Shown piece by piece: positions 24,985 to 33,641 of a stretch of DNA of 63,089 nt. The stretch lies in the NCBI GenBank assembly GCA_944380855.1, contig CALWIW010000008.1, positions 1 to 63,089 on the forward strand. Direction: 5' to 3'. The first letter of the stretch is position 1; each line of letters begins with the position of its first letter. Made by a program: the position numbers and the translations under genes. The notes under the pieces were generated by a model. It was not told the DNA's origin, searched no databases, and worked only from the letters and a program-made list of their open reading frames with translations. The stretch comes from an uncultured Clostridia bacterium (GTDB lineage: Bacteria > Bacillota > Clostridia > Oscillospirales > Acutalibacteraceae).

Positions 24985-25935
24985 ATGATATCAACAGTTA
25001 TTAACGAGCAGTTGGGAATTAAATATCCGATTTTCCAGGGCGGCATGGCATGGGTTGCCGACGCCTCTTTGGCAGCCGGAGTTTCAAACGCAGGCGGTCT
25101 TGGAATTATCGCCGCTATGAACTCAAACGGAGAACAGCTCAGAGCTGAAATAAGAAAAGCAAGAGAGCTGACAGACAAGCCTTTCGGCGTAAACATCATG
25201 CTTATGAGCCCTTTTGTACAGGAAGTAGCTCAGGTAGTTGTAGAAGAAAAAGTTCCCGTTGTTACAACAGGTGCGGGAAATCCCGGTAAATACATGAAAG
25301 CATGGAACGAAGCAGGTATCAAGGTTATCCCTGTTGTTCCTTCAACTGCCCTTGCAAAAATGGCAGAAAGAAACGGTGCTTTTGCGGTTATCGCAGAGGG
25401 CGGTGAAAGCGGCGGCCACGTTGGCGACCTTACCACAATGGCTTTGGTTCCTCAGGTAGTTGACGCGGTTTCAATCCCTGTAATCGCAGCAGGCGGTATT
25501 GCAGACGGCAGACAGGTAGCGGCTGCATTTATGCTGGGTGCCGTGGGTATTCAGGTTGGAACAAGATTTTTGGTTGCAGAGGAATGTACAATTTCTCAGG
25601 AATACAAAAACAAAATCTTAAAGGCTAAGGACATAGATACGGTTGTTACAGGCAAAAGACTCGGTCACCCTGTACGCTCCATTAAAAACTCCTTTACAAG
25701 AGAATATACAAAGGCTGAGTACGACAGCAGCAATGTTTCCGATGAAGAGCTTGAAAAGATGGGCTTGGGCGTTTTGAGAATGGCTGCAAGAGAAGGCGAA
25801 GTTTCCAAGGGCTGTGTATTGGCAGGTCAGGTTGCTTCAATGGTTAAGAAAGAACAGCCTGCAAAGGAAATCATTGAGGATTTGTTTGAAGGTGCAGAAA
25901 AAGTATTGGGCGGTGCAATGAAATGGGTAAAATAG
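24985..25935 (+). CDS. fabK: enoyl-ACP reductase II (FabK)
   Basis: A 316-residue FMN-dependent enoyl-ACP reductase of the nitronate-monooxygenase-like TIM-barrel family, catalysing the last reductive step of each elongation cycle. Typical segments are YPIFQGGMAWVADASLA, AEGGESGGHVG, IPVIAAGGIADGRQ and GAVGIQVGTRFL for flavin and phosphate binding. GGAG lies about 11 nt before the ATG. FabK replaces the NADH-dependent FabI, so triclosan should have little effect on this step. The 134-nt gap after fabH, where acpP often sits, holds no ACP gene. Its end overlaps fabD by 13 nt. Confidence 0.96.
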   Translation: MISTVINEQLGIKYPIFQGGMAWVADASLAAGVSNAGGLGIIAAMNSNGEQLRAEIRKARELTDKPFGVNIMLMSPFVQEVAQVVVEEKVPVVTTGAGNPGKYMKAWNEAGIKVIPVVPSTALAKMAERNGAFAVIAEGGESGGHVGDLTTMALVPQVVDAVSIPVIAAGGIADGRQVAAAFMLGAVGIQVGTRFLVAEECTISQEYKNKILKAKDIDTVVTGKRLGHPVRSIKNSFTREYTKAEYDSSNVSDEELEKMGLGVLRMAAREGEVSKGCVLAGQVASMVKKEQPAKEIIEDLFEGAEKVLGGAMKWVK

Positions 25936-26825
25936 CATTTGTTTTTTCAGGACAGGGAGCTCAGTACACCGGAATGGGCAAAGAGCTTTACGATTGCTCT
26001 CCGGCGGCAAAAGCAGTTTTTGATATGGCTGACTCCATAAGAGGGGGAACCTCAGAGCAGTGCTTTACAGCCGACGCTCAGACTCTTTCAGTTACAGCAA
26101 ACACACAGCCATGTGTTTTTGCCTGTGATTTGGCGGCTGCATGTGCAGTTGAGGAAAAGGGCATAAAGCCGGATTACATAGCAGGTTTTTCTTTGGGCGA
26201 AATTGCCGCATTGGGATATTCAAAAATGCTTTCCTATGAAGAAGCTTTCAAGCTTGTATGCACAAGAGCAGAGCTTATGGATAAGGCGGCAAAGGAAAAC
26301 AAGGGAGCGATGGCTGCGGTTATGAAGCTTTCTCCTGAAAAGGTAGAGGAAATATGTGCAAAGTTTGACAAAGCCTGGCCCGTAAACTACAACAGCCCGG
26401 CACAGATAGTTGTTGCCGCATCAGAAGAGGATATAGACCCTCTCTGCGACGAGGTAAGGGCTCAGAAAGGCAGAGCGAAGAAGCTTGCAGTAAGCGGAGC
26501 TTTCCACTCACCTTTTATGCACGATGCGGCGGTGGGACTTGCACAGTATATGGAAAATATTGAATTTGCAGACCCCCAGGTTCCGGTTTTCGCAAACGTA
26601 ACGGCACAGCCTTACGAGGGCGACTATAAGAAGCTTACAGCGGCTCAGGTTGAAAGCCCTGTTAAGTGGATTTCAATAGTTGAAAACATGATTGCAAACG
26701 GCGTTGACACCTTTATTGAGGTCGGTGTGGGCAAAACCCTTGTGGGACTTATAAGCAAGATTACCCCGGACGTAAAGGTGTTCAAGGTTGAAAACAAGGA
26801 AGACCTTGAAAATCTGACAGTTTAA
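25923..26825 (+). CDS. fabD: malonyl-CoA:ACP transacylase
   Basis: A 300-residue alpha/beta-hydrolase-like transacylase that moves malonyl from CoA to acyl carrier protein, supplying extender units to FabH and FabF. The N-terminal FVFSGQGAQYTGMG oxyanion block, the nucleophile motif GFSLGE with the active serine, and the catalytic histidine in SGAFHSPFM are visible. Length is usual (about 300-310). The ATG lies inside the fabK 3' end (13-nt overlap), which indicates translational coupling. It is followed after 69 nt by fabG. Confidence 0.96.
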   Translation: MGKIAFVFSGQGAQYTGMGKELYDCSPAAKAVFDMADSIRGGTSEQCFTADAQTLSVTANTQPCVFACDLAAACAVEEKGIKPDYIAGFSLGEIAALGYSKMLSYEEAFKLVCTRAELMDKAAKENKGAMAAVMKLSPEKVEEICAKFDKAWPVNYNSPAQIVVAASEEDIDPLCDEVRAQKGRAKKLAVSGAFHSPFMHDAAVGLAQYMENIEFADPQVPVFANVTAQPYEGDYKKLTAAQVESPVKWISIVENMIANGVDTFIEVGVGKTLVGLISKITPDVKVFKVENKEDLENLTV

Positions 26826-26894
26826 TTTGTGCTGTCTCGGTTAAATTACAGAAAAAATATTATTAAGGATTAAAAGACAAAGGAGAATAGAGAA

Positions 26895-27641
26895 ATGCTT
26901 AATATGAAAGGCAAAACAGCGGTTGTAACAGGCGGTTCAAGAGGAATCGGCGAGGCTATTGCGGTAAAGCTTGCAAGTCTTGGTGCAGATATAGCTATAG
27001 TTTATGTAGGCAGTGAGGAAGAAGCTCAGAACGCCAAGGCAAAGGTTTTGGAGCAGGGTGTTAAGGTTGAGCTTTACTACTGCGACGTTTCCGATTTTGC
27101 GGCAAGCGAGGAAACCGTAAAGAAAATCATTGAGGACTTCGGCGGCATTGACATTCTTGTAAACAATGCAGGTATTGTAAGAGACTGCCTTGTGCTTTCA
27201 ATGAAAGAGTCAGATTTTGACAGCGTTATAAACGTAAATCTCAAGGGTGCTTTCAATATGATAAAGCACACATATTCTCACTTTATGAGAAAGAGAAAGG
27301 GAAGAATTATAAGCATTTCTTCCGTAGTAGGACTTAACGGCAACGCAGGACAGGCTAACTATTCCGCTTCTAAGGCAGGAATTATCGGCATGACTAAGTC
27401 AGTTGCCAGAGAGCTTGCAGGCAGAGGCGTTACCTGCAATGCTATTGCTCCGGGATATATTGAAACAGACATGACAAACGCTTTGAGCGACAAGGTTAAA
27501 GAGCAAGTTGCCGCTTCAATTCCTATGAAGAAACGCGGCAAGCCAGAGGATATTGCAAATGCAGTTGCATTTTTGGCTTCCGATGAGGCTTCATACATCA
27601 CCGGCGAGGTTCTCAGAGTAGACGGCGGTATGGCAATGTAA
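26895..27641 (+). CDS. fabG: 3-oxoacyl-ACP reductase
   Basis: A 248-residue short-chain dehydrogenase that reduces 3-oxoacyl-ACP with NADPH. The cofactor motif TGGSRGIG, the NNAG motif, catalytic Ser in SISSVVG and the YSASK Tyr/Lys pair are present, and the C-terminus ends in GEVLRVDGGMAM as expected for FabG. AGGAG lies 9 nt before the ATG. It sits between fabD and fabF in the operon, giving high confidence among the many short-chain dehydrogenases. Confidence 0.96.
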   Translation: MLNMKGKTAVVTGGSRGIGEAIAVKLASLGADIAIVYVGSEEEAQNAKAKVLEQGVKVELYYCDVSDFAASEETVKKIIEDFGGIDILVNNAGIVRDCLVLSMKESDFDSVINVNLKGAFNMIKHTYSHFMRKRKGRIISISSVVGLNGNAGQANYSASKAGIIGMTKSVARELAGRGVTCNAIAPGYIETDMTNALSDKVKEQVAASIPMKKRGKPEDIANAVAFLASDEASYITGEVLRVDGGMAM

Positions 27642-27675
27642 TTCAGCTTAGTAAAAAAGAGTAAGGAGTGTGCAT

Positions 27676-28911
27676 ATGAGAAGAGTAGTAGTCACCGGTG
27701 TGGGTGCAGTAACACCGGTTGGAAACGACGTAGAAACCATGTGGAATTCCCTGATTAACGGTGTCAGCGGAGTTGATACAATCACAAATTTTGATACTTC
27801 CGACCTTAAAGTAAAGATTGCCGCTCAGGTGAAAGACTTTGACGCGACAAAGTACATAGAGAAAAAAGAAATAAGAAAAACAGACCTTTATACCCAGTAT
27901 GCAGTTGCGGCGGCTCAGCAGGCTGTTGACGACAGCGGCATTATGGGAAAAGTAGACGAGGACAGATTCGGCGTGTATGTAGGTGCAGGAATCGGCGGTA
28001 TGCACGCATTTACAGACAACGTGCTTGCAATGGACAAAGGCGGTGCACGAAAGGTTTCACCTTACTTTGTACCTATGATGATTGCAAACATTGCCGCAGG
28101 TACAGTTGCTATCAGATTTAAGGCAAAGGGCGTTTGCGTTCCTATAGTTACAGCCTGTGCCACAGGTTCTCACTCTATCGGCGAGGCTTTCCACGCAATT
28201 AAAAACGGATATGCAGACGCAATTATCACAGGCGGTGCAGAGGCTGCTGTTACTCCTCTTTCAATCGCAGGTTTCAGCAACTGCAAGGCTTTGACCACAA
28301 ATCCTGACCCTAAAACAGCTTCTGTTCCTTTTGACAAGAGAAGAGACGGCTTTGTAATCGGCGAGGGTGCAGGCGTTATGATTTTGGAGGAATACGAGCA
28401 CGCAAAGGCAAGAGGTGCAAAGATTTATGCAGAAATCTGCGGCTACGGCAACACCTGTGACGCTCACCATATCACAGCTCCCGACCCGGAGGCAGAAGGT
28501 CCTTCAAGAGCTATAAAGATTGCTTTTGAGGAAGCTCAGGTTACCGACAGAGATGTTATTTATATCAATGCTCACGGTACAAGCACACCTCTCAACGATA
28601 AGACAGAAACAAAGGCTATAAAGCTTGCTTTGGGCGAGGAGAGAGCAAGAGAAATCAACATAAGCTCCACAAAATCCATGACAGGCCATATGCTTGGTGC
28701 AGCAGGCGGCGTTGAAGGCGTTGTTGCGGCTTTGGCAATTAAAGAGGGAATTATTCCTCCTACAATCGGCTATGAAGTTGCGGACGAGGAATGTGACCTG
28801 AACTATACACCGAATAAGGCAGAGAAAAAGGATATTACGGTTGCGGCTTCCACAAGCCTTGGCTTCGGCGGTCACAATGCTTGTATCGTATTCAGAAAGG
28901 TGGAGGACTGA
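27676..28911 (+). CDS. fabF: beta-ketoacyl-ACP synthase II
   Basis: A 411-residue thiolase-fold condensing enzyme that elongates acyl-ACP with malonyl-ACP. It begins [17 protein letters not shown]. The active cysteine is in [14 protein letters not shown], and the two histidines are in [11 protein letters not shown] and [14 protein letters not shown] two codons earlier is in frame, but AAGGAG is best spaced (7 nt) from the ATG. Its stop overlaps the first possible accB start (TGATG), so the two are coupled. Family members are targets of cerulenin and platensimycin. Confidence 0.97.
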   Translation: MRRVVVTGVGAVTPVGNDVETMWNSLINGVSGVDTITNFDTSDLKVKIAAQVKDFDATKYIEKKEIRKTDLYTQYAVAAAQQAVDDSGIMGKVDEDRFGVYVGAGIGGMHAFTDNVLAMDKGGARKVSPYFVPMMIANIAAGTVAIRFKAKGVCVPIVTACATGSHSIGEAFHAIKNGYADAIITGGAEAAVTPLSIAGFSNCKALTTNPDPKTASVPFDKRRDGFVIGEGAGVMILEEYEHAKARGAKIYAEICGYGNTCDAHHITAPDPEAEGPSRAIKIAFEEAQVTDRDVIYINAHGTSTPLNDKTETKAIKLALGEERAREINISSTKSMTGHMLGAAGGVEGVVAALAIKEGIIPPTIGYEVADEECDLNYTPNKAEKKDITVAASTSLGFGGHNACIVFRKVED

Positions 28912-28913
28912 TG

Positions 28914-29384
28914 ATGTATACAATTGAAGAAATCAAGGAAATTATAAATGCTTTGGACAATTCTTCCGTAACAGAGGTAGAGCTTACCTGCGGAAATGGC
29001 GAAAAAATAAAGCTTAAAAAGAAAAGCGAAGTAAAGCTTGTTGCATCAGAGCCTATAGAGGTTCCTGCCGCTCCTATGGTTATTCCGGCAGCTCCTGCCG
29101 CTCCGGCAGTTCCGGCGGCTCCTGCTGCTGAGGCTGCACCTGCTGCAGAGGGCAAGGAGATAAATTCTCCAATGGTAGGCGTATTCTATGCCGCCGCTTC
29201 ACCTGACAGCGACCCATATGTTCAGGTTGGTCAGGCAGTTAAGAAGGGCGACACTCTCTGCATTATCGAAGCTATGAAGCTTATGAACGAGATAAACGCA
29301 GAGGAAAGCGGAGTAATTACAGAAATCTGTGTTAAAAACGGCGACCTGGTTCAGTTTGGTCAGCCTTTGTTCAAGATTAAATAA
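28914..29384 (+). CDS. accB: biotin carboxyl carrier protein of acetyl-CoA carboxylase
   Basis: A 156-residue carrier protein. An N-terminal segment ([17 protein letters not shown]...) is joined by an Ala/Pro-rich flexible linker (about 50-80) to the biotinyl domain. The biotinylated lysine is in [11 protein letters not shown]. It shuttles carboxylate between AccC and AccA/AccD. Two adjacent ATG codons exist; the second is 7 nt from GGAGG and is preferred, while the first overlaps the fabF stop. The gene is placed inside the fab cluster together with the other three carboxylase subunits. Confidence 0.95.
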   Translation: MYTIEEIKEIINALDNSSVTEVELTCGNGEKIKLKKKSEVKLVASEPIEVPAAPMVIPAAPAAPAVPAAPAAEAAPAAEGKEINSPMVGVFYAAASPDSDPYVQVGQAVKKGDTLCIIEAMKLMNEINAEESGVITEICVKNGDLVQFGQPLFKIK

Positions 29385-29428
29385 GATTATTTAAGAGAAT
29401 TTAATTCAGAAGAAAGGGGCAGAAAGCC

Positions 29429-29851
29429 ATGAATCAGGAAGAAATTAAGAAGATTATACCCCACAGAGATGATATGCTTCTTGTGGAAGAAGCGGAAGTT
29501 ATAGATGAAAAAACATCAAAGGGAAAAATTAAAATCAGAGGCGACGAGTTTTTCCTCAGAGGACATTTTCCGGGAAATCCCGTTGTTCCGGGAGTTATTC
29601 TCTGTGAGATGATGGCACAGGCAAGCTGTGTGCTTCTTGCAGGAAAAGCGGAAAACTGTACGCCGTATTTCACAAAGATGAATAATGTTAAGTTTAAAAA
29701 CAAGGTTTTGCCCGGAGATACTTTGGAAAGCGTATGCGAGCTTGTAAAAAGCAGAGGCCCTTTCTATTTTGTAAACGCAAAGGGTTATGTAGACGGAAAG
29801 CTTTGCGTAGAAGCCGAGCTGTCCTTTGCACTTATTAAAAATGAAGAGTAA
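29429..29851 (+). CDS. fabZ: 3-hydroxyacyl-ACP dehydratase
   Basis: A 140-residue hot-dog-fold dehydratase that removes water from 3-hydroxyacyl-ACP. The catalytic histidine is in RGHFPGNPVVPGV and the acidic residue in LCEMMAQASC. IIPHRDDMLLVEEA is the usual N-terminal substrate-tunnel block. AAAGGGGC precedes the ATG. It is located between accB and accC, the order found in many Firmicutes fab-acc operons. Length matches FabZ rather than the longer FabA. Confidence 0.96.
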   Translation: MNQEEIKKIIPHRDDMLLVEEAEVIDEKTSKGKIKIRGDEFFLRGHFPGNPVVPGVILCEMMAQASCVLLAGKAENCTPYFTKMNNVKFKNKVLPGDTLESVCELVKSRGPFYFVNAKGYVDGKLCVEAELSFALIKNEE

Positions 29852-29866
29852 TGGAAGTGAGTAAAA

Positions 29867-31225
29867 TTGTTTTCTAAGATACTTATTGCAAACCGAGGAG
29901 AAATAGCGGTTAGAATTATCAGAGCCTGCCGTGAGATGGGCATAAGTACCGTGGCAATCTATTCCGAAGCAGATAAAAACGCTCTTCATGTTGAATTGGC
30001 TGATGAAAGCTATTGCGTAGGCGGTCCCCTTGTTACCGACAGCTACCTGAATATGGCGGCTATTCTTACTGTTGCCATTGAAACCGGAGCTCAGGCAATC
30101 CATCCCGGATACGGACTGTTGTCTGAAAACGCAAAATTTGTTTCCCTGTGCGAACAGTGCCACATTGAGTTTATAGGTCCTTCCTCAAATATGATTACTC
30201 TTTTGGGTGACAAGGACATGGCAAGAAAAACAATGCGTAATGCGGGAGTTCCGGTAACTCCCGGCTGTGACGTATGTGAAAGCCTTGAGCAGGCAAGAGA
30301 AGAAGCAAAGAGAATAGGCTTCCCGCTCCTTATAAAAGCACGATCAGGCGGCGGCGGCAGAGGTATAAGACGTGTTGACAGTATGAAAGAGTTTGACAAT
30401 GCTTATAATTCTGCTCAGAGCGAAGCCGCAAGTGCTTTCGGCGACGGTGCGGTATACATAGAAAAGTTTTTGCATCCTGTTAAGCATATTGAAATGCAGA
30501 TTCTCTGTGACAAATACGGCAATGTTCTCTGCCTCGGCGAGAGAGAATGTTCCGTTCAGAGAAAAAATCAGAAGCTTATTGAGGAAAGCCCAAGCCCTGC
30601 AATTACCGAGGAAATCCGTAAGGGAATGATGGAGGCTTCCGTAAAGGCGGCAAAGGCTGTTGACTATGTAAACGCCGGAACAGTTGAGTTCCTTTTGGAC
30701 AAGGACAACAACTTCTACTTTATGGAGATGAACACAAGACTTCAGGTTGAGCATGGAGTAACAGAAATGGTTACCGGTATGGATATTGTTCAGTGGCAGA
30801 TAAGAATTGCCGCAGGAGCAGAGCTTAACAAGAAGCAAAGCGAAGTGTTTATCCACGGTCACGCCATAGAGTGCAGAATAAATGCGGAAAATCCCGACGA
30901 GAATTACCGTCCGAGCTGCGGTACAATTAAAAGACTTCATGTTCCCGGCGGTTCTTTCGTAAGATTTGACACAGCTATTTATCAGGACTATGCAATTCCG
31001 CCTTTCTATGATTCAATGGTGGGAAAGCTTATTGTTCAGGCCAGAACAAGAGAGCACGCTATAAGAAAGATGAAAATGGCTCTTTCCGAATTGAATGTAA
31101 TCGGAATTGACCACAACAGGGATTTGCAGATTGAAATTTTAAGCGACCCGAAATTTTTGGACGGAAGCTACACCACTGATTTTATGATAGATTTTGAAGA
31201 AAAGAAAAAAGCGAGGAAGAAATAA
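29867..31225 (+). CDS. accC: biotin carboxylase subunit of acetyl-CoA carboxylase
   Basis: A 452-residue ATP-grasp enzyme that carboxylates the biotin of AccB using bicarbonate and ATP. It starts FSKILIANRGEIAVRIIRAC. Glycine-rich ATP loop KARSGGGGRGIRRV, GERECSVQRKNQKLIEE and FMEMNTRLQVEHGVTE are visible, and the length is standard. The start is TTG, with GGAAGTGAG upstream, 15 nt after the fabZ stop. The Lys-rich C-terminal tail (EEKKKARKK) is short and not unusual. Confidence 0.97.
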   Translation: MFSKILIANRGEIAVRIIRACREMGISTVAIYSEADKNALHVELADESYCVGGPLVTDSYLNMAAILTVAIETGAQAIHPGYGLLSENAKFVSLCEQCHIEFIGPSSNMITLLGDKDMARKTMRNAGVPVTPGCDVCESLEQAREEAKRIGFPLLIKARSGGGGRGIRRVDSMKEFDNAYNSAQSEAASAFGDGAVYIEKFLHPVKHIEMQILCDKYGNVLCLGERECSVQRKNQKLIEESPSPAITEEIRKGMMEASVKAAKAVDYVNAGTVEFLLDKDNNFYFMEMNTRLQVEHGVTEMVTGMDIVQWQIRIAAGAELNKKQSEVFIHGHAIECRINAENPDENYRPSCGTIKRLHVPGGSFVRFDTAIYQDYAIPPFYDSMVGKLIVQARTREHAIRKMKMALSELNVIGIDHNRDLQIEILSDPKFLDGSYTTDFMIDFEEKKKARKK

Positions 31226-31228
31226 GGC

Positions 31229-32107
31229 ATGGATTTGTTTACTTTTTTAAAGCCAAAAAACGAGCTTGAGGGTGCTTCTGCCGATACCGAGCTTAACCGC
31301 CCCTTTGTGCCTGACTCAATGTGGGTTAAATGCACAGGCTGCGGAGCCATGCTTCTTATGTCGGACATCGAAGAAAACGACAAAATCTGTACAAAGTGCG
31401 GATACCATTTCCGCCTTACCGCAAGGGAGAGAATAAAGCTTTTGGCGGATAAGGACAGCTTTGCAGAATTTGACGCAGACCTTATGAGCAAAAATATTAT
31501 TGATTTTCCGGACTATAACAGAAAGCTTAAAAGCTCTAAGCTTAAAAGCGGAGAAAACGAGTCTGTTGTAACGGGAAGATGCACAATGGGCGGCTATGAT
31601 GTTGTTCTTTGTGTTATGGAGCCGGGCTTTATGATGGGAAGTATGGGAATCGTCACCGGTGAAAAAATTACAAGAGCTTTTGAATATGCCACGGAAAATA
31701 TGCTTCCGGTGGTGGTATGTACGGTTTCCGGCGGTGCAAGAATGCACGAGGGCATTATGTCCCTTATGCAGATGGCAAAAACTTCCGGAGCTGTAAAACG
31801 TCACAGCGACGCAGAACTTTTGTATATAACAGTGCTTACCGACCCAACAACCGGCGGCGTTACGGCCTCTTTTGCAATGGAGGGAGATATTATTCTTTCC
31901 GAGCCAAACGCACTTATCGCCTTTGCAGGGCCGAGAGTTATCGAGCAGACAATAAGACAGAAGCTTCCAAAGGGATTCCAGACCTCAGAGTTTGTTCTTG
32001 ACAAGGGCTTTATTGACGCAGTTGTCAGCAGAAAAGACCTGAAAGTAACATTGGTAAAGCTTTTGGGACTGCACAATGTAAAAAGAGCAGGGGAGGTGGA
32101 GAACTGA
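31229..32107 (+). CDS. accD: acetyl-CoA carboxylase carboxyltransferase beta subunit
   Basis: A 292-residue carboxyltransferase subunit with an N-terminal four-cysteine zinc ribbon (CTGCG...CTKCG) followed by a crotonase-fold domain. It forms an alpha2-beta2 complex with AccA that moves carboxylate from biotin to acetyl-CoA, giving malonyl-CoA. SGGARMHEGIMSLMQMAKT and DPTTGGVTASFAM are characteristic. It begins 3 nt after accC and its TGA overlaps the accA ATG (TGATG), so the subunits are coupled for equal synthesis. Confidence 0.97.
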   Translation: MDLFTFLKPKNELEGASADTELNRPFVPDSMWVKCTGCGAMLLMSDIEENDKICTKCGYHFRLTARERIKLLADKDSFAEFDADLMSKNIIDFPDYNRKLKSSKLKSGENESVVTGRCTMGGYDVVLCVMEPGFMMGSMGIVTGEKITRAFEYATENMLPVVVCTVSGGARMHEGIMSLMQMAKTSGAVKRHSDAELLYITVLTDPTTGGVTASFAMEGDIILSEPNALIAFAGPRVIEQTIRQKLPKGFQTSEFVLDKGFIDAVVSRKDLKVTLVKLLGLHNVKRAGEVEN

Positions 32108-32898
32108 TGTCAGCATTTGACAAGGTAATGGCGGCAAGAGACGCCAAAAAGCCTACTACGGTTGATTTTATTGAGAATATGTTCGGCGACAGCTTCTTTG
32201 AACTCCACGGCGACAGAAGATTCGGCGACGACAAGGCGGTTATAGGCGGACTTGCAAGCCTTAACGGTATGCCTGTAACAGTAATCGGACTTGAAAAGGG
32301 CAGAAACACAAAGGAACGTATGGAAAGAAACTTCGGTTCAGCTCACCCTGAGGGCTACAGAAAGGCTCTCCGTCTTATGAAGCAGGCGGAAAAGTTCCAC
32401 AGACCTGTTTTGTGCTTTGTTGATACAAGCGGTGCTTTCTGCGGAATAGGTGCTGAGGAAAGAGGTCAGGGACAGGCTATTGCCGAAAATCTCATGGAGA
32501 TGATGACCCTTAAAACACCTATACTTTCAATCCTCATAGGAGAGGGCGGAAGCGGCGGAGCCTTGGCTTTGGCTGTTGCAGACGAAGTTTGGATGCTTGA
32601 AAATGCGGTTTATTCCGTTATTTCTCCCGAAGGCTGTGCAAGTATTTTGTGGAAAGACGAAAGCCGTGCGGCTGACGCTGCACAGTGCTTAAAGCTTACC
32701 GCACAGGATTTGTTCAAGCTTGGGGTAATCGAGAGAATTTTGAGAGAACCAAAGGTTGAGGACAAGAAGATTTTTGAAAGCCTTAAAATGCTTATAGCAA
32801 GAACTTTTGAGAAAAATCTTTCAATGCCTGTTGATGAGCTTTTGGAGGCAAGATATAACCGTTTCAGAAAAATAGGCGACTGCAAAAACGAGAAATAA
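32107..32898 (+). CDS. accA: acetyl-CoA carboxylase carboxyltransferase alpha subunit
   Basis: A 263-residue partner of AccD. Characteristic segments are FFELHGDRRFGDDKAV, RPVLCFVDTSGAFCGIGAEE with the carboxybiotin and CoA contact region, and IGEGGSGGALALAVAD. It is shorter than the E. coli subunit (319), as is common in Firmicutes where the N-terminal extension is reduced. It is the last gene of the fab-acc operon and is followed within 10 nt by a strong terminator. Confidence 0.97.
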   Translation: MSAFDKVMAARDAKKPTTVDFIENMFGDSFFELHGDRRFGDDKAVIGGLASLNGMPVTVIGLEKGRNTKERMERNFGSAHPEGYRKALRLMKQAEKFHRPVLCFVDTSGAFCGIGAEERGQGQAIAENLMEMMTLKTPILSILIGEGGSGGALALAVADEVWMLENAVYSVISPEGCASILWKDESRAADAAQCLKLTAQDLFKLGVIERILREPKVEDKKIFESLKMLIARTFEKNLSMPVDELLEARYNRFRKIGDCKNEK

Positions 32899-32907
32899 TA
32901 ATTAACG

Positions 32908-32940
32908 CGGGGAGACATGAAAGTCTCTCCGTTTTTATTT
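32908..32940 (+). terminator. terminator of the fab-acc operon
   Basis: CGGGGAGAC pairs with GTCTCTCCG (one G-U pair) around a 6-nt loop, followed by TTTTTATTT. Confidence 0.88.
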
Positions 32941-32947
32941 GCTTTTG

Positions 32948-33150
32948 TCAATAGTTGTGTGAAAAGTGAAATTTAGATAAATAAAGAGTTATCGTGAACA
33001 CAGACGTGGGTTCTCCGGCAAAAAAACAGTTCACAGGACTGTTTTTTGCCGCATTTAAAGACCTTGGAGGACGCTGTCCTCCAAACCACCTGCCAAAGGG
33101 ACACAGTCCCTTTGGAATCCCGAAATTCTTGCACAACATTTGCTATGCAA
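32948..33150 (-). repeat. family A MITE-like element, copy A3
   Basis: On the minus strand it reads CCAAAGGGAC/GTCCCTTTGG, TTGGAGGAC/GTCCTCCAA, and AAAAAACAGTCCTGTGAACTG. The ends are ATGTTGTGCAAGAA and, inverted, AATAGTTGTGTGAAAAG. It lies just beyond the fab-acc terminator, oriented against incoming transcription. Confidence 0.8.
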
Positions 33151-33544
33151 CTTATTTTTTTACCATATCATCATTACTGAAAGAGTTAAAAAAATTCACA
33201 AAAATTTAAGAAACCGCAGTGGTATATTATCACTTAAAATTGAAATAATATATTAACATTGGAATTTGTCAAAAGTTAAATGAATCTGACGAAAAGAAAC
33301 CTAAAAAAGTCTTAAAGAAAATTTTACAAAATATTCATAAATATTGTTTATAAAATGCATATTTTAACTTAAATTATCCTGAAAAAACAATCGTGATTGG
33401 GTATTTTAAACATATATAATTCTCATTTGGAAAAATAGTGAAAAAACCCAAAAATACAAAACTGTTTTTTGTGTTGTTTTTTTTAATACGACATTGTTTT
33501 TGGAAAATATACACGAAATTTTAATATTTTTTTCGTTAATTTAC
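33151..33544. other. AT-rich non-coding stretch upstream of glgB
   Basis: About 390 nt of strongly AT-rich sequence with many A and T runs. I see no gene, hairpin or known riboswitch. It may be a bent or UP-element-rich upstream region for the glycogen promoter. Confidence 0.5.
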
Positions 33545-33573
33545 TTGAAATTGACTGTATTATTTGTTATTAT
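33545..33573 (+). promoter_or_regulatory. candidate promoter of the glycogen operon
   Basis: TTGAAA (33545-33550) and TATTAT (33568-33573) are 17 bp apart. An overlapping alternative uses TTGACT at 33551 with TATATG. The predicted leader to glgB is about 60 nt. Confidence 0.5.
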
Positions 33574-33641
33574 ATATGTGTATAAATAAGGTTTGATTTG
33601 ATATTGATAAAAGGCATATTCTGTGAAAGGGAGTGTCAGAA